DNA of 28,670 nucleotides from CACZQA01 sp050943615 (GCA_050943615.1 JBMNPN010000024.1:1-28670); one strand, 5' to 3'; positions 1 through 8,805 are shown, counted from the first letter of the stretch. A program made the numbers and translations. Notes: generated by a model not told the origin, from the letters alone.

Positions 1-2175
1 AAGGGCTACTACTTTGCCGGATGGCGCACGGCAACCGACGAGGAGCTCGAGAAGAATCCCTATGCCGGCAAACGCTACTCCGATGGCCAGGAAATCACCG
101 ACCTCGATGGCAACGTTACGCTCTATGCGCAGTGGGAAAAGCTCAAGGCCTGGTCGTACAACGGCACGTTCTATGTGCAGTTGAAGCCCGGGCAGAAAGC
201 GGTCTTCAGCAATCTTCCCGTGGGCTGCCATTATTCGGTCGTTGAGAGCTCGGCACCAGGCTGGACGCTTTCGAGCTCCAGCGGAACTGCGGGAACCGTC
301 ACGCAGAGCACTTCGACAGCAAGCTTCGTGAACAAGTTCACGCCGGGCTCCACCAACGTGACGATTGCGGCATCCAAGCTCCTTACGGGGCTTTCGCCTG
401 ACGATGGCACCTTTACCTTCAACCTCTACGAGGGCGACCAGGCAACCGGCAACCCGATTCAGACTGCCACCAATGTGGGCAGCAGCGTGACATTCGATCC
501 CATCACCTTTACGTACGATGCGAACGAGTGGCAGGGGCAGGACTATCAGTACCGGACCTATACCATCGCAGAAGTGTTGCCCGAAGATGATGACCCGAAT
601 ACCGAGGGCGTACAGAAGGACGGCATCACGTACGACCAGCACATCGAGCACGCATATGTCGAAATCCGGCACAGCGTTCAAGATGGAAAGGATATGCTGG
701 GCGCATCGGCCTACTACGACTGGAACGATTCAACGCCATACCAGGCCCTGTTCACGAACGTGCCGGGGCCGGGCAACCTGACGATTTCCAAGCAGACGGT
801 CGGGCAATCATCGGCCACATCTGATAAGGACTTCAAGTTCACCGTTTCGCTCATGAAGGATTCCAAGCTCCTTACGGACGAATACGACTGGACCTCTTCC
901 GATGGGCGTTCTGGCACGGTCACGAGCGGAGGCACGATTACTCTCAAGGGCGGCCAGACCGCGACAATCACGGGGCTTCCAGCGGGAACGACCTACTTTG
1001 TCAAAGAGGCCAGTGTGGGGGAGAACTGGAGCCAGACCGCATCGAGTGATGTAACGGGCATCGTCAAACCCGGCGGCTCGTCTGCCGCGAGCTTCACCAA
1101 TACCTATTCTGCCTCTGGAGAGGCAGTGCTCAAGGGTACGAAGGTCGTCAAGAACCACAAGGCAAGCTACAGGGATTACAAGAAGGGAGAATTCGAGTTC
1201 GCGCTCTACAAGGGGACAGATACGGCTGGGGCGCCGATTCAGACTGTGAGCAATGGGTCTCCCAACGCAAGCGGCAAAAGCACATTTTCCTTTGATCCGC
1301 TTGGCTACACGATGGAAGATCTCTCCAACGGGGATGGCACCTATGCCCAGGAAAAGGACCTGACCTACACCATCGTCGAGATGCCTGGCATAAGCGCAAA
1401 GTACGGATATGACACACAGAAGTGGACGGCGACGGTGCACCTTTCCGACCAGGGCGATGGCACGATAAAGACCAGCGTGAGCTATAAGAACGCTTCCGGC
1501 AACAACGCAACGGCGACCTTTGCCAACCAGTTCCTTCCCGCTGGATCGGCAACCGTGCACGCCACGAAGAGGCTCGAGGGCCGCGAGCTCTCCAATGGCG
1601 AGTTCACGGTCGTCTGCAAGTACGCAAGCGATAGCGCAGAGGCGTTCAGGATGAAAAACTCCGGCAAATCGTTCACCTCGCCGCGCCTCAAGTTCACTCA
1701 AGGCGAACTCGACAAACTCGTGCGGCAGGGAAGGGCGACCAAGAAGGTCTCTGGCGACACCGTGGTCTGGACGATCACCTATGTCATGTCCGAGCTGCTG
1801 CCAGAAGATGACAATGCCTCTCAGCCGGGTGTGCAAAAGGGGAACGTGACCTATGACGAGTCTGTGCATACCGTCACGGTCACCTTTACCGACAACGGCG
1901 CAAAGACGCTTGGCGCCACGGTCACATACGATGCAGGCACAGAAACGCCACCGGTGTTCAAGAACCTGTATCGGATTGGAGGAAACAACGATCGCAACAA
2001 GGCCTGGGACGAGAATTCCAATGTCGGCTCCACGTCCTTGGATGAATCGGGCTCCAGCGGCACGCCCGAGACGGGCGACACCTCGACGGGGCTTGCACTT
2101 ATGGCGGCGTTGTTCTGTGCAGGTGCTGTCCTGATCGTCGTCCGCAGGCGCAGGCACGGCGATGACCGCGGGTAA
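1..2175 (+). CDS. Sortase-anchored surface protein with pilin-type isopeptide domains (5' end outside window)
   Basis: The frame is open from base 1, so this is the C-terminal 724 residues of a longer cell-wall protein. Residues 1-46 look like an InlB-type (Listeria-Bacteroides) repeat, with FAGW and the closing YAQW. A series of CnaB/Spy0128-like domains follows. Each ends in an F-x-N block (SFVNKF, LFTNVPG, SFTNTY, TFANQF, VFKNLY), and two contain the related signatures LPEDD...GVQK...TYD. In this family Lys and Asn side chains form intramolecular isopeptide bonds. The C-terminus is a Ser/Gly linker, the sorting motif TPETGD (residues 688-693, a variant of LPXTG), a hydrophobic helix and a basic tail RRRRHGDDRG. 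Likely role: adhesin or pilus-like stalk covalently attached to the wall. The signal peptide and ligand-binding tip must lie upstream and cannot be judged. Confidence 0.88.
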   Translation, partial: KGYYFAGWRTATDEELEKNPYAGKRYSDGQEITDLDGNVTLYAQWEKLKAWSYNGTFYVQLKPGQKAVFSNLPVGCHYSVVESSAPGWTLSSSSGTAGTVTQSTSTASFVNKFTPGSTNVTIAASKLLTGLSPDDGTFTFNLYEGDQATGNPIQTATNVGSSVTFDPITFTYDANEWQGQDYQYRTYTIAEVLPEDDDPNTEGVQKDGITYDQHIEHAYVEIRHSVQDGKDMLGASAYYDWNDSTPYQALFTNVPGPGNLTISKQTVGQSSATSDKDFKFTVSLMKDSKLLTDEYDWTSSDGRSGTVTSGGTITLKGGQTATITGLPAGTTYFVKEASVGENWSQTASSDVTGIVKPGGSSAASFTNTYSASGEAVLKGTKVVKNHKASYRDYKKGEFEFALYKGTDTAGAPIQTVSNGSPNASGKSTFSFDPLGYTMEDLSNGDGTYAQEKDLTYTIVEMPGISAKYGYDTQKWTATVHLSDQGDGTIKTSVSYKNASGNNATATFANQFLPAGSATVHATKRLEGRELSNGEFTVVCKYASDSAEAFRMKNSGKSFTSPRLKFTQGELDKLVRQGRATKKVSGDTVVWTITYVMSELLPEDDNASQPGVQKGNVTYDESVHTVTVTFTDNGAKTLGATVTYDAGTETPPVFKNLYRIGGNNDRNKAWDENSNVGSTSLDESGSSGTPETGDTSTGLALMAALFCAGAVLIVVRRRRHGDDRG

Positions 2176-2212
2176 CTCTGCGGGTCTCCCTATCGCGAGG
2201 CGCTAGAGGTCT

Positions 2213-2260
2213 CGGGGCGCCCGGTCGCTGAGAGCGGTGTCCGAGCGCCCCGCTCATTTT
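2213..2260 (+). terminator. Rho-independent terminator after surface protein gene
   Basis: CGGGGCGC at 2213-2220 pairs perfectly with GCGCCCCG at 2245-2252. The intervening bases can extend the stem (CGCT-GAG-AGCG in the middle), and the hairpin is followed by CTCATTTT. It lies about 40 bases after the stop codon of the surface protein. The rest of 2261-2387 shows no gene. Confidence 0.65.
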
Positions 2261-2387
2261 GGGGATACCGCTAGTTTCCAAGCGATCGAATCCTGTCACC
2301 GATGGCTGCGCGCGGGTACGAGACGAGGAAGGCGAGTCCATGTCAGCGCGCGGGCGCTGAGATAGGTATGCGCTTCGTGGCGGAGCG

Positions 2388-2747
2388 CTAGCTCTCGTTG
2401 TCCTTCCACATTCCGAGCTGGATGCCATAGTCGGCGCTCCAGTTGCGGATGCTCAACAGAACAGGTACGAGACTGTGGCCGGCCTCGGTCAGCGAGTACT
2501 CCACGCGCACGGGCATCTCGTCGAATTGCTCTCGGTGCACGATGCCCGTCTCGACGAGCTCGCGCAATGACGAGGCGAGCATCGTCGGCGTGATGCCCGG
2601 GACCTTTCGCTTGATCTCGCTGTAGCGCAGCGATTGCGCGTAGTGGAGCACGCAGATGATCTTGATCTTCCACTTGCCGCCGATGATGCTCGATGCCAGG
2701 TCCATCGGGCAGGTCTCCACACAGGGGCATGTCTTCTCGTATTTCAT
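2388..2747 (-). CDS. HxlR-family winged-helix transcriptional regulator
   Basis: The 119-residue protein begins MKYEKTCPCVETCP and continues with the HxlR signature: IIGGKWKIKIICVL, then LRYSEIKRKVPGITPTMLASSLREL, then the wing (VEYSLTEAGHSLVPVL). HxlR proteins are small DNA-binding regulators, often controlling a divergent redox gene. The Cys residues near the N-terminus (CPCVETCP) may sense thiol-reactive compounds, as in other HxlR members. The start was chosen at the ATG preceded by AGGAAGAGG; the frame is open 27 codons further upstream but without a good ribosome site. It is divergent from the alcohol dehydrogenase at 2949, its most likely target. Confidence 0.88.
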   Translation of the reverse strand: MKYEKTCPCVETCPMDLASSIIGGKWKIKIICVLHYAQSLRYSEIKRKVPGITPTMLASSLRELVETGIVHREQFDEMPVRVEYSLTEAGHSLVPVLLSIRNWSADYGIQLGMWKDNES

Positions 2748-2838
2748 CCGATGCCTCTTCCTTTCCTCGTGGTCAGTTTTTCCGTAGCACATACGAAAAA
2801 ACTGCGATATTGCCGTTTGACTCTCCATATTTGATACT

Positions 2839-2862
2839 AAGTACGGAAATTATAGCAAGTAC
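2839..2862 (-). promoter_or_regulatory. Probable promoter -10 and operator repeats of the HxlR gene
   Basis: On the minus strand a perfect TATAAT (2854 to 2849) is flanked by two direct copies of GTACTT (2862-2857 and 2844-2839), 18 bases apart. The region lies between the divergent HxlR and alcohol dehydrogenase genes, so the repeats are a plausible autoregulatory operator. The -35 element is weak (TAAACT at a 17-base spacing). Confidence 0.42.
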
Positions 2863-2948
2863 ATGATTGAAAGTTTAGCGGCAAGAAGCAATTCCCCGGC
2901 AAGAGCCGGGAAAGATACGTCGAGAAGATTCGGAAAGGATGATGACGT

Positions 2949-3905
2949 ATGGCGACGATGAAGGCAATGGTAATTCCCGAGGCGAACAAGATGTTCGAGC
3001 TCAGGGATGTCGAGGTTCCCGAGCCCAAGGCAGGAGAGGTGCTCCTCAAGGTCGAGGCATGCGGCGTATGCCATGGCGATTCGATGGCAGTGGGCGGCAT
3101 GGCAAGCTCCTATCCGCGCATCCCCGGGCACGAGGTCGTCGGGCACATCGCAAAGCTCGGCGAGGGTGTCGAGGACCTCGAGGTGGGTGCCCGCGCGGGA
3201 ATCGGATGGCATGCGGGCAACGGCGGCGTGACCGGTCTTTCACGTGATGGCGGCTACGCTGAATACATGACCGCAGAGGCGGCCAGCCTCGTGACGATTC
3301 CCGAAGAGCTCGCATCTGCCGAGGCGGCACCGCTGCTGTGCGCCGGCCAGACGGTGTTCAGCGCCCTGCGCGCAAGCAGCGCCCGTCCAGGCGACCTCGT
3401 CGCAGTGCTCGGCATTGGGGGCTTGGGACATCTTGCGGTTCAGTATGCGCACAAGGCGGGCTTCGAGGTCGCGGCGATCTCGCGCGGGCAGTCCAAGCAG
3501 GCACTTGCCCTCGAGCTCGGCGCGAACCATTACCTCGACAATGCCGACGGCTCTGCCGCAGATAAGCTCAAAGAGCTCGGAGGCGCCCAGGTCCTGCTCG
3601 TCACCTCGCCGAACCCCGACGTCATAAAGCCTCTGATCGCAGGCGTGAAGACAGGGGGAGAGATGATCTTCGCTGCCACCTCGACCGACCCGATCGGCTG
3701 GTCCACGATGGACTTCATTGGAACGGGCGCAAACGTTCACGGCACGTTCACGAACGCCGACGAGCTCGAAAGGACGCTCAAGTTCAGCACGCTTTTCGAC
3801 GTCAAGCCGCGCATCGAGACGTTCTCACTCGAGCAGGCGGGCGAGGCCTACAGCAAGATGATGGCCGCAAAGACCAAGTTCCGCGGCGTCCTCGTCATGG
3901 ACTAG
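2949..3905 (+). CDS. Zinc-type alcohol dehydrogenase (MDR family) lacking the structural zinc lobe
   Basis: This 318-residue medium-chain dehydrogenase would oxidise alcohols or reduce aldehydes with NAD(P). Visible elements are the catalytic zinc ligands Cys41 (GVCHGD) and His61-Glu62 (PGHEVVGH), the Rossmann motif GIGGLGHLAVQYA, and the C-terminal FRGVLVMD. Family members of this type usually have about 340 residues, with a loop of four cysteines between GWH and VTGISRDGGYAEYM. Here GWHAGNGG (residues 86-93) runs straight into VTGLSRDGG, so the structural zinc site is absent while the frame is intact. The start ATG follows AAAGGA; the ATG at 2958 is an alternative. It is transcribed divergently from the HxlR regulator and ends before a terminator. 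Confidence 0.88.
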   Translation: MATMKAMVIPEANKMFELRDVEVPEPKAGEVLLKVEACGVCHGDSMAVGGMASSYPRIPGHEVVGHIAKLGEGVEDLEVGARAGIGWHAGNGGVTGLSRDGGYAEYMTAEAASLVTIPEELASAEAAPLLCAGQTVFSALRASSARPGDLVAVLGIGGLGHLAVQYAHKAGFEVAAISRGQSKQALALELGANHYLDNADGSAADKLKELGGAQVLLVTSPNPDVIKPLIAGVKTGGEMIFAATSTDPIGWSTMDFIGTGANVHGTFTNADELERTLKFSTLFDVKPRIETFSLEQAGEAYSKMMAAKTKFRGVLVMD

Positions 3906-3935
3906 GTCCACAGCACATCCGTCTTCTACAATGAA

Positions 3936-3981
3936 ACCGTCCGTGTCGCCACGGGAAACCTTACGGCACGGGCGGTCTTTT
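3936..3981 (+). terminator. Rho-independent terminator after alcohol dehydrogenase
   Basis: ACCGTCCGTG (3936-3945) pairs with CACGGGCGGT (3967-3976) with a single G-U wobble. The hairpin is followed by CTTTT. It starts 30 bases after the stop codon at 3905. Confidence 0.7.
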
Positions 3982-4003
3982 CATGAGCGCATTCTGAAGT
4001 GCA

Positions 4004-4987
4004 ATGATTGGACGAGAGCTAGAAATGTTTGCCGCGTTGACGGGGAGGGACTCTGCGAAGAACCTGATTCTGCACGTGCCGCTGCCGCTGTGCGGCGTTG
4101 CGCTTGCCATCGCCTCGCTCGGAGGGCTGCTCAAGGTGCTGTGGACACCTGCATATCCAATCTGCGGCGTCACCTCGTTTCTGCTCTTGCTACTCGTGGT
4201 CTGCAAGGGCATTCTCAATCCAAAAGGCATTCGCGCCGACCTCGAGAACCCCGTGCTCGCGGGCGTGGCCGGCACGTTCTCGATGTGCGTTCTCGTGCTG
4301 AGCACCTATGTGGCGCCGTATTTCCATGGGCTCGGCTTCGGCATCTGGGTCTTCGGGGTGGCAGCCCACCTTTGCCTAATCGCAAATCTCATCGCCGGCG
4401 CCTTCAGGAAGGGGTGGCAGGATTTCCTGCTGCCATCCTGCTTTGTCACGCTCATCGGCCTCGTGCTCGCCTGCCTGACAGCGAGCTCATATCCGGTGGG
4501 CGGGTTTCTCGTCGTCCTCTTCTGGATCGAGCTCGCAGTCACCTTCATCCTTCTCAGTATCGTGACGGTCCGCTACATGCGCGCTCCCGTGGGACAGGAG
4601 GCGCAGCGTCCGTTGCTCGCCATCTATGCCGCGCCGACCAACATGTGCCTGGCCTGCTATCTGGCGCTCTATCCAGCACCGAGTGGAGCCTTTCTCGATG
4701 TCCTAATGGTGCTCTCGGCTGCCTGCTACGTCTTCGCGTTCGCGAGCATGCTACGCTGTCTGCCGCTTCGCTTCTATCCCAGCTATGCGGCACTGACCTT
4801 TCCGTTCGTGATAAGCACGTCGGCCACAACCATGCTCGCCTCGTCTGCCGTGGCGCTCGGGATGGGGGCATGGGTGTCGGCGCTCCAGTGCGTCGCGGGC
4901 ATCCAGCTCGCCATTGCCACGTGCATCACAATCTATGTGCTCGTGCGCTACCTGGCCTTTCTCGTCCCCCTTGCGAAGAATGCCTAG
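4004..4987 (+). CDS. TDT-family (TehA/SLAC1-like) membrane transporter
   Basis: The 327-residue protein is almost entirely hydrophobic, with about ten predicted membrane helices. The first is in LHVPLPLCGVALAIASLGGLL, the pattern seen at the start of tellurite-resistance/dicarboxylate transporter (TDT) proteins. FHGLGFGIWVFGVAAHLCLIANLI and MRAPVGQEAQRPLLAIYAAPTNMCLACYL also fit that family. Members export or conduct anions such as C4-dicarboxylates, sulfite, chloride or tellurite; the substrate here cannot be read from sequence. Neither candidate start (4004, or ATG 4025 giving MFAALTGRD) has a strong ribosome site, and 4025 has the better GAGAG upstream. The gene stands alone between a terminator and a separate promoter region. 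Confidence 0.72.
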   Translation: MIGRELEMFAALTGRDSAKNLILHVPLPLCGVALAIASLGGLLKVLWTPAYPICGVTSFLLLLLVVCKGILNPKGIRADLENPVLAGVAGTFSMCVLVLSTYVAPYFHGLGFGIWVFGVAAHLCLIANLIAGAFRKGWQDFLLPSCFVTLIGLVLACLTASSYPVGGFLVVLFWIELAVTFILLSIVTVRYMRAPVGQEAQRPLLAIYAAPTNMCLACYLALYPAPSGAFLDVLMVLSAACYVFAFASMLRCLPLRFYPSYAALTFPFVISTSATTMLASSAVALGMGAWVSALQCVAGIQLAIATCITIYVLVRYLAFLVPLAKNA

Positions 4988-5110
4988 GGCCTTCGCGCGA
5001 TAAAGCAAGTGCCGTGCACTACGTGCGCCAGCGCGCTCGCGCCCGCTTCAGAACGCAGAATCTGGGAACTTTCCATTCGCCACTTGAAAAAAATCGACCA
5101 TACAGGTGTA

Positions 5111-5139
5111 TTGATTTGGCTTTCAAAAATACATACAGT
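5111..5139 (+). promoter_or_regulatory. Possible promoter of the radical SAM gene
   Basis: TTGATT (5111-5116) and TACAGT (5134-5139) are separated by 17 bases in an AT-rich patch about 55 bases before the start of the radical SAM gene. Nothing else is visible in the 204-base gap 4988-5191. Confidence 0.35.
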
Positions 5140-5191
5140 TGTCTTACTCCCACTGCGAATACGTTTTGCTCTCCTGGGAAGGAGACTCGGC

Positions 5192-6880
5192 ATGAACATC
5201 GTCTTCATAACACCGGCGCCCTGGCTGAAACGGCTGCCCATCTACCGCACGGGATCGCACCTCTATGGTACGCGCGACTCGATCACCGGACCCCTCATCT
5301 TGGCGGGAATCCTGAAGCGTGCAGGACATAATGTGGTCGCGTACGAGGAGCTGCGCGGGGACGTCGACTTCGAGCTCATGTACGAATGGGCCGATATCGT
5401 CTGCCTCTACACGATGACCTCGACAGCGCCGCGCGCCTACGACATTGCCGATGCGTTCCACGCAAAAGGGCACGCACACGTCCTCATCGGCGGCATGCAC
5501 GCTTCGGCCGTTCCCGAAGAGGCGCTGCGTCACGCCGACCAGGTGCTGGTGGGAGAGGGGGAGAACACGATTCTCGATGTCGTCGAGGGAAGGCGCACGG
5601 AGGACATCGTCATCTGCGAGCCGGTGACCGACCTCGATGCCGTTCCCTGGCCGGACTACTCGGTCCTGCAGACGCCCGTCGAGGCCGCCGATATCCTCAC
5701 GACGCGCGGTTGCCCGTACTGCTGCTCGTTCTGCACGACGTCGCGCTCGTTTTCCCCCTATCGCGAGCGCAGCGTGGACAGCGTCATCGCCGAGATCCGC
5801 CACTACAAGGAGATGGGCTTTCAGTACTTCAACTTCGAAGACGACAACTTCACGGCGAACAAGGAACGCGCCAAGGAGATCTGCCGACGCATCATCGCGG
5901 AGAACCTGCAGGCAAAGGAGACCTTCTTCTTCGGGCGCACCGACATGGCAAACGACCCCGAGCTGCTCGACCTGCTGGCCCGCGCCAACCTCAACTGGGT
6001 GCTCATCGGCATCGAGTCGCTCAACCAGGAGTCTCTTGACTGCATCGACAAGCGCCAGAACTACGACGACATCCGCCGAGCCGGTCTTGCCTGCCATGAG
6101 CATGGAATCCAGCTCATCGCGAGCATCGTGGTCGGCATCGACACCGACGGTCCCTACGACATCGCCCGTGCCACGAAGTTCGCAAAGGAGATCGGCGCCA
6201 CCAAGCTGCAGCCGGCGATTCTCACGCCCTATCCGGGCACGCCTGTCTACGAGCAGTTCGTAAAAGAGGACCGCATGGTTTTCAAAGACGAGGGCGAATG
6301 GGACGCCTTCGACATGATGAACGCGACGTTCCAGCCCAAGCAGATGTCGCCATGGGACCTGCAGATGGAGTTCTTCCGCTGCGCCTTCGATTTCTATGAT
6401 CTGAAAGGCGCGCTCAAGACGATGCACGACTACAGTATCTCGGACGGGGTCAAGCGGCTACTCCTGGGGCTGGCGGCACGCGCGGGCTGGCTGGGCGAGC
6501 AGATTGCGGGCGACCTTGCGGAAAACAGCATGTACTACAAGCTCAGGCACACGCCCTGGAAATACGCCGAGGAGCATGGCCTTCCGGCAGGGGCGACGAG
6601 CCGCTACGATGACGAGGACACGGACTTCGGCCCGACGGGCGTGAAGATGAGGGACGTCCACGAGACCTTCGTCGACGCTTCCGAGCGGCCCGAGAACATC
6701 GCCGTCGACGTGCTCGCCAACGGGGTGCGCGCACTTGCATCTGCAGTCGGGAAGGGCTCGAGAAAGCTCTGGAGAACCGTGAAGCGCAACGCGCCGAACA
6801 CGGCAAGCGCCGTGGCCGTGACGGCGGCACTGACGGTGGGCGCGGTCGTGGTGGCGGGCAAGTTGATCCGCATCGTGTAG
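5192..6880 (+). CDS. B12-binding-type radical SAM protein with C-terminal membrane helix
   Basis: 562 residues. The N-terminal third has a cobalamin-binding-like Rossmann fold (GGMHASAVPEEAL, LVGEGE), but I see no DxHxxG cobalamin ligand motif; the matching stretch reads DIVCLYTMTSTAP. The radical SAM core follows with TTRGCPYCCSFC, the C-x3-C-x2-C [4Fe-4S] site that cleaves S-adenosylmethionine. A DUF4070-like region comes next (DEGEWDAFDMMNATFQP). The last about 30 residues form a hydrophobic helix ending in GKLIRIV, after a basic linker (KGSRKLWRTVKRN). This suggests the enzyme is tethered to the membrane and may modify a lipid or envelope molecule; the substrate is unknown. The start is the ATG after GGGAAGGAG. 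The frame is open about 60 codons upstream, but that stretch does not resemble the family. Confidence 0.85.
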   Translation: MNIVFITPAPWLKRLPIYRTGSHLYGTRDSITGPLILAGILKRAGHNVVAYEELRGDVDFELMYEWADIVCLYTMTSTAPRAYDIADAFHAKGHAHVLIGGMHASAVPEEALRHADQVLVGEGENTILDVVEGRRTEDIVICEPVTDLDAVPWPDYSVLQTPVEAADILTTRGCPYCCSFCTTSRSFSPYRERSVDSVIAEIRHYKEMGFQYFNFEDDNFTANKERAKEICRRIIAENLQAKETFFFGRTDMANDPELLDLLARANLNWVLIGIESLNQESLDCIDKRQNYDDIRRAGLACHEHGIQLIASIVVGIDTDGPYDIARATKFAKEIGATKLQPAILTPYPGTPVYEQFVKEDRMVFKDEGEWDAFDMMNATFQPKQMSPWDLQMEFFRCAFDFYDLKGALKTMHDYSISDGVKRLLLGLAARAGWLGEQIAGDLAENSMYYKLRHTPWKYAEEHGLPAGATSRYDDEDTDFGPTGVKMRDVHETFVDASERPENIAVDVLANGVRALASAVGKGSRKLWRTVKRNAPNTASAVAVTAALTVGAVVVAGKLIRIV

Positions 6881-6962
6881 CGCATGTCAGGACCTGGGCT
6901 GCACAGTCCTCTCATATGAATATTCGAGTTGCCGAAATCCCCTATTCGCCCGGTTTTTCTCG

Positions 6963-7934
6963 CTACTTGCCGGGCTGCGTGAGCGCCGGGTTCGAGGTGA
7001 CCTGCCCGAGGCCGTGGCGGCGCAGGCTCGCGAAGATCGAGCCGGCAATATTGTGCCAGATGCTGAAGATGGCACCAGGAAGCGTCGCCAGCGGGTTGGC
7101 GGCGAAGTTGGCGGTGGCAAGGCTCACGGCAAGGCCGGAGTTCTGCATGCCGACCTCGATGGCGACGGCCGTGGTCTTGGCGTAGTCGAGCTTGAACAGC
7201 CGCGCGATGGCGTAGCCGAGCCCCATGCCGATGGCGTTATGGAGCACCACGACGGTGAGCACGAGCGCCCCGCTCTCGACGATCTTGGCCGTGTTGTTTG
7301 CGGTGATGCCCGCGACGATGAAGGCGATGGCAAGTACGCTCACGAGGGGGAGGATCGGCGTGCACTTGCGCACGACGGTGCCTGCCAGCGCGTTCACGAG
7401 GATGCCGGCGATGACGGGCACGAGCACGACCTGCACGACGTTGATGAACATGGACACGAACGAGACGTTGACCCAGGCACCGGCGAGCACGTACACGAGC
7501 GCGGGCGTGACGAGCGGGGCGAGGAGCGTCGAGACGATGGTCATCCCGACCGAAAGCGGCACATCGCCCTTGGCGATATAGGTGATTACGTTCGAGGCGG
7601 TACCTCCCGGGCAGCAGCCGACCAAGATCACGCCGAGCGCGATGTCGGTGGGGAGCTGCAGCGCAAGGCAGAGCCCCCAGGCGGCAAGCGGCATGATGGT
7701 GTACTGCAGCACGGCGCCGAGAACGACTTCCTTGGGGTGCGTGAACACGACCCTGAAGTCGGACGGGCTGATGGTGAGGCCCATGCCGAACATGATGATG
7801 CCGAGAAAGATCGAGGTGTATCCCGTCGCCCAGGCGAACAGTTCGGGCGTGAAGAAGGCCCAGACGGAAAGCGCAATGATGATCACGGCGACATAGCGCG
7901 TGAGCACGTCTCCGATTCTTCCTATCACATTCAT
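6963..7934 (-). CDS. BASS-family transporter, probable pantoate importer (PanS-like)
   Basis: The 323-residue membrane protein has about nine or ten helices and the bile acid:sodium symporter (BASS) family signatures: GCCPGGTASNVITYIAKGDVPLSV and EVGMQNSGLAVSLA, with FGMGLTISPSDF near the N-terminus. It is the last gene of panD-panC-this gene, 25 bases after panC, with its own ribosome site (GAGAGGAAC). A BASS protein (PanS) of Salmonella is known to import pantoate or ketopantoate, so pantoate uptake for PanC is the best guess. No panB or panE is in the window, which fits an imported precursor. Sodium-coupled bile acid or other organic anion transport remains possible. Confidence 0.85.
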   Translation of the reverse strand: MNVIGRIGDVLTRYVAVIIIALSVWAFFTPELFAWATGYTSIFLGIIMFGMGLTISPSDFRVVFTHPKEVVLGAVLQYTIMPLAAWGLCLALQLPTDIALGVILVGCCPGGTASNVITYIAKGDVPLSVGMTIVSTLLAPLVTPALVYVLAGAWVNVSFVSMFINVVQVVLVPVIAGILVNALAGTVVRKCTPILPLVSVLAIAFIVAGITANNTAKIVESGALVLTVVVLHNAIGMGLGYAIARLFKLDYAKTTAVAIEVGMQNSGLAVSLATANFAANPLATLPGAIFSIWHNIAGSIFASLRRHGLGQVTSNPALTQPGK

Positions 7935-7959
7935 GTCCGTTCCTCTCGATTCCGAAACG

Positions 7960-8805
7960 CTATGCGGGCAGTTCGTAGCTGAAGTTGTCGATGAGGCGCG
8001 TGTTGCCGATGCGCACGGCCATGGCCACGAGCGTGTCGCGGTCGATGGTCTCGATGGGCTGCATGGTCTTCGCGTCGACGCAGGTCACGTACTCGGTGTT
8101 CGCGACCGGCTCCTGCGCGAGCACCTCTTTCATCGCGGTCTCCAGATCGGCGCTCGCCATGCCGGGCTCGATGAGCTTCTCGCCTCTCTGGATGGCACGG
8201 TAGAGCACGGGAGCCGCGGCGCGCTCCTCGGCAGAGAGGTAGGTGTTGCGGCTCGACTTGGCCAGCCCGTCTTTTTCGCGCACGATGGGGCAGCCGACGA
8301 TTTGTACGTCGAAGTTCAGGTCCTCGACGAACTTCTTGACGATGGCGAGCTGCTGGGCGTCCTTCTGGCCGAAGTAGGCGTGGTCGGGGCGCATGATGTT
8401 GAAGAGCTTGCTCACGACGGTGCACACGCCGCGGAAGTGGATGGGGCGGGCGGCGCCATCGAGGGTATCGGAGAGCAGGTCGATGTTCACGTAGGCATGC
8501 GGGTCGTGGTACATCTCGGAGGGCTCGGGGTGAAAGACCAGGTCGGCGCCGAGCTTTTCGCAGTATGCGCAATCGTGGTCGAAGTCGCGGGGGTAGCGGT
8601 CGAGGTCTTCGGTGGGGGCGAACTGCGTCGGGTTCAGAAAGACCGAGACCACCACGCGGTCGTTTTCCCTGCGGGCGCGCTCGATGAGGCTCGCATGTCC
8701 CTCGTGCAGGTAGCCCATGGTGGGAACGAGCCCGATGGTCTTTCCCTCGCTTGCCCAGGTGCGGGTAATCTTCTTTGCTTCATCGACGGTGTAGGCGATC
8801 TGCAT
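7960..8805 (-). CDS. panC: Pantothenate synthetase (pantoate--beta-alanine ligase)
   Basis: 281 residues, the normal length. PanC joins pantoate and beta-alanine in an ATP-dependent reaction via pantoyl-adenylate, the last step of vitamin B5 synthesis in the cytoplasm. Family motifs are clear: PTMGYLHEGHASLI (ATP-binding HxGH), FLNPTQF, HFRGVCTVVSKLFNI, YFGQKDAQQ and the KSSRN loop. The start ATG is preceded by AAGGAG. The gene follows panD by 35 bases and precedes the BASS transporter by 25 bases, so the three are probably one operon. Confidence 0.97.
   Translation of the reverse strand: MQIAYTVDEAKKITRTWASEGKTIGLVPTMGYLHEGHASLIERARRENDRVVVSVFLNPTQFAPTEDLDRYPRDFDHDCAYCEKLGADLVFHPEPSEMYHDPHAYVNIDLLSDTLDGAARPIHFRGVCTVVSKLFNIMRPDHAYFGQKDAQQLAIVKKFVEDLNFDVQIVGCPIVREKDGLAKSSRNTYLSAEERAAAPVLYRAIQRGEKLIEPGMASADLETAMKEVLAQEPVANTEYVTCVDAKTMQPIETIDRDTLVAMAVRIGNTRLIDNFSYELPA

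Noticed and set aside
3931..5331. Long open frame of 466 codons over the TDT transporter
   Set aside because: The translation is Arg/His-rich with no recognisable domain and runs across a terminator. The overlapping frame 4004-4987 encodes a clear membrane protein.
6944..6980. GCCCGG...CCGGGC hairpin between the radical SAM and BASS genes as a terminator
   Set aside because: The stem is only six pairs, overlaps the BASS stop codon and has no T-run after it on either strand.
7014..7982. Open frame of 322 codons opposite the BASS transporter
   Set aside because: The protein is a run of Asp, Glu, His and Arg typical of an antisense shadow of a high-GC membrane gene.
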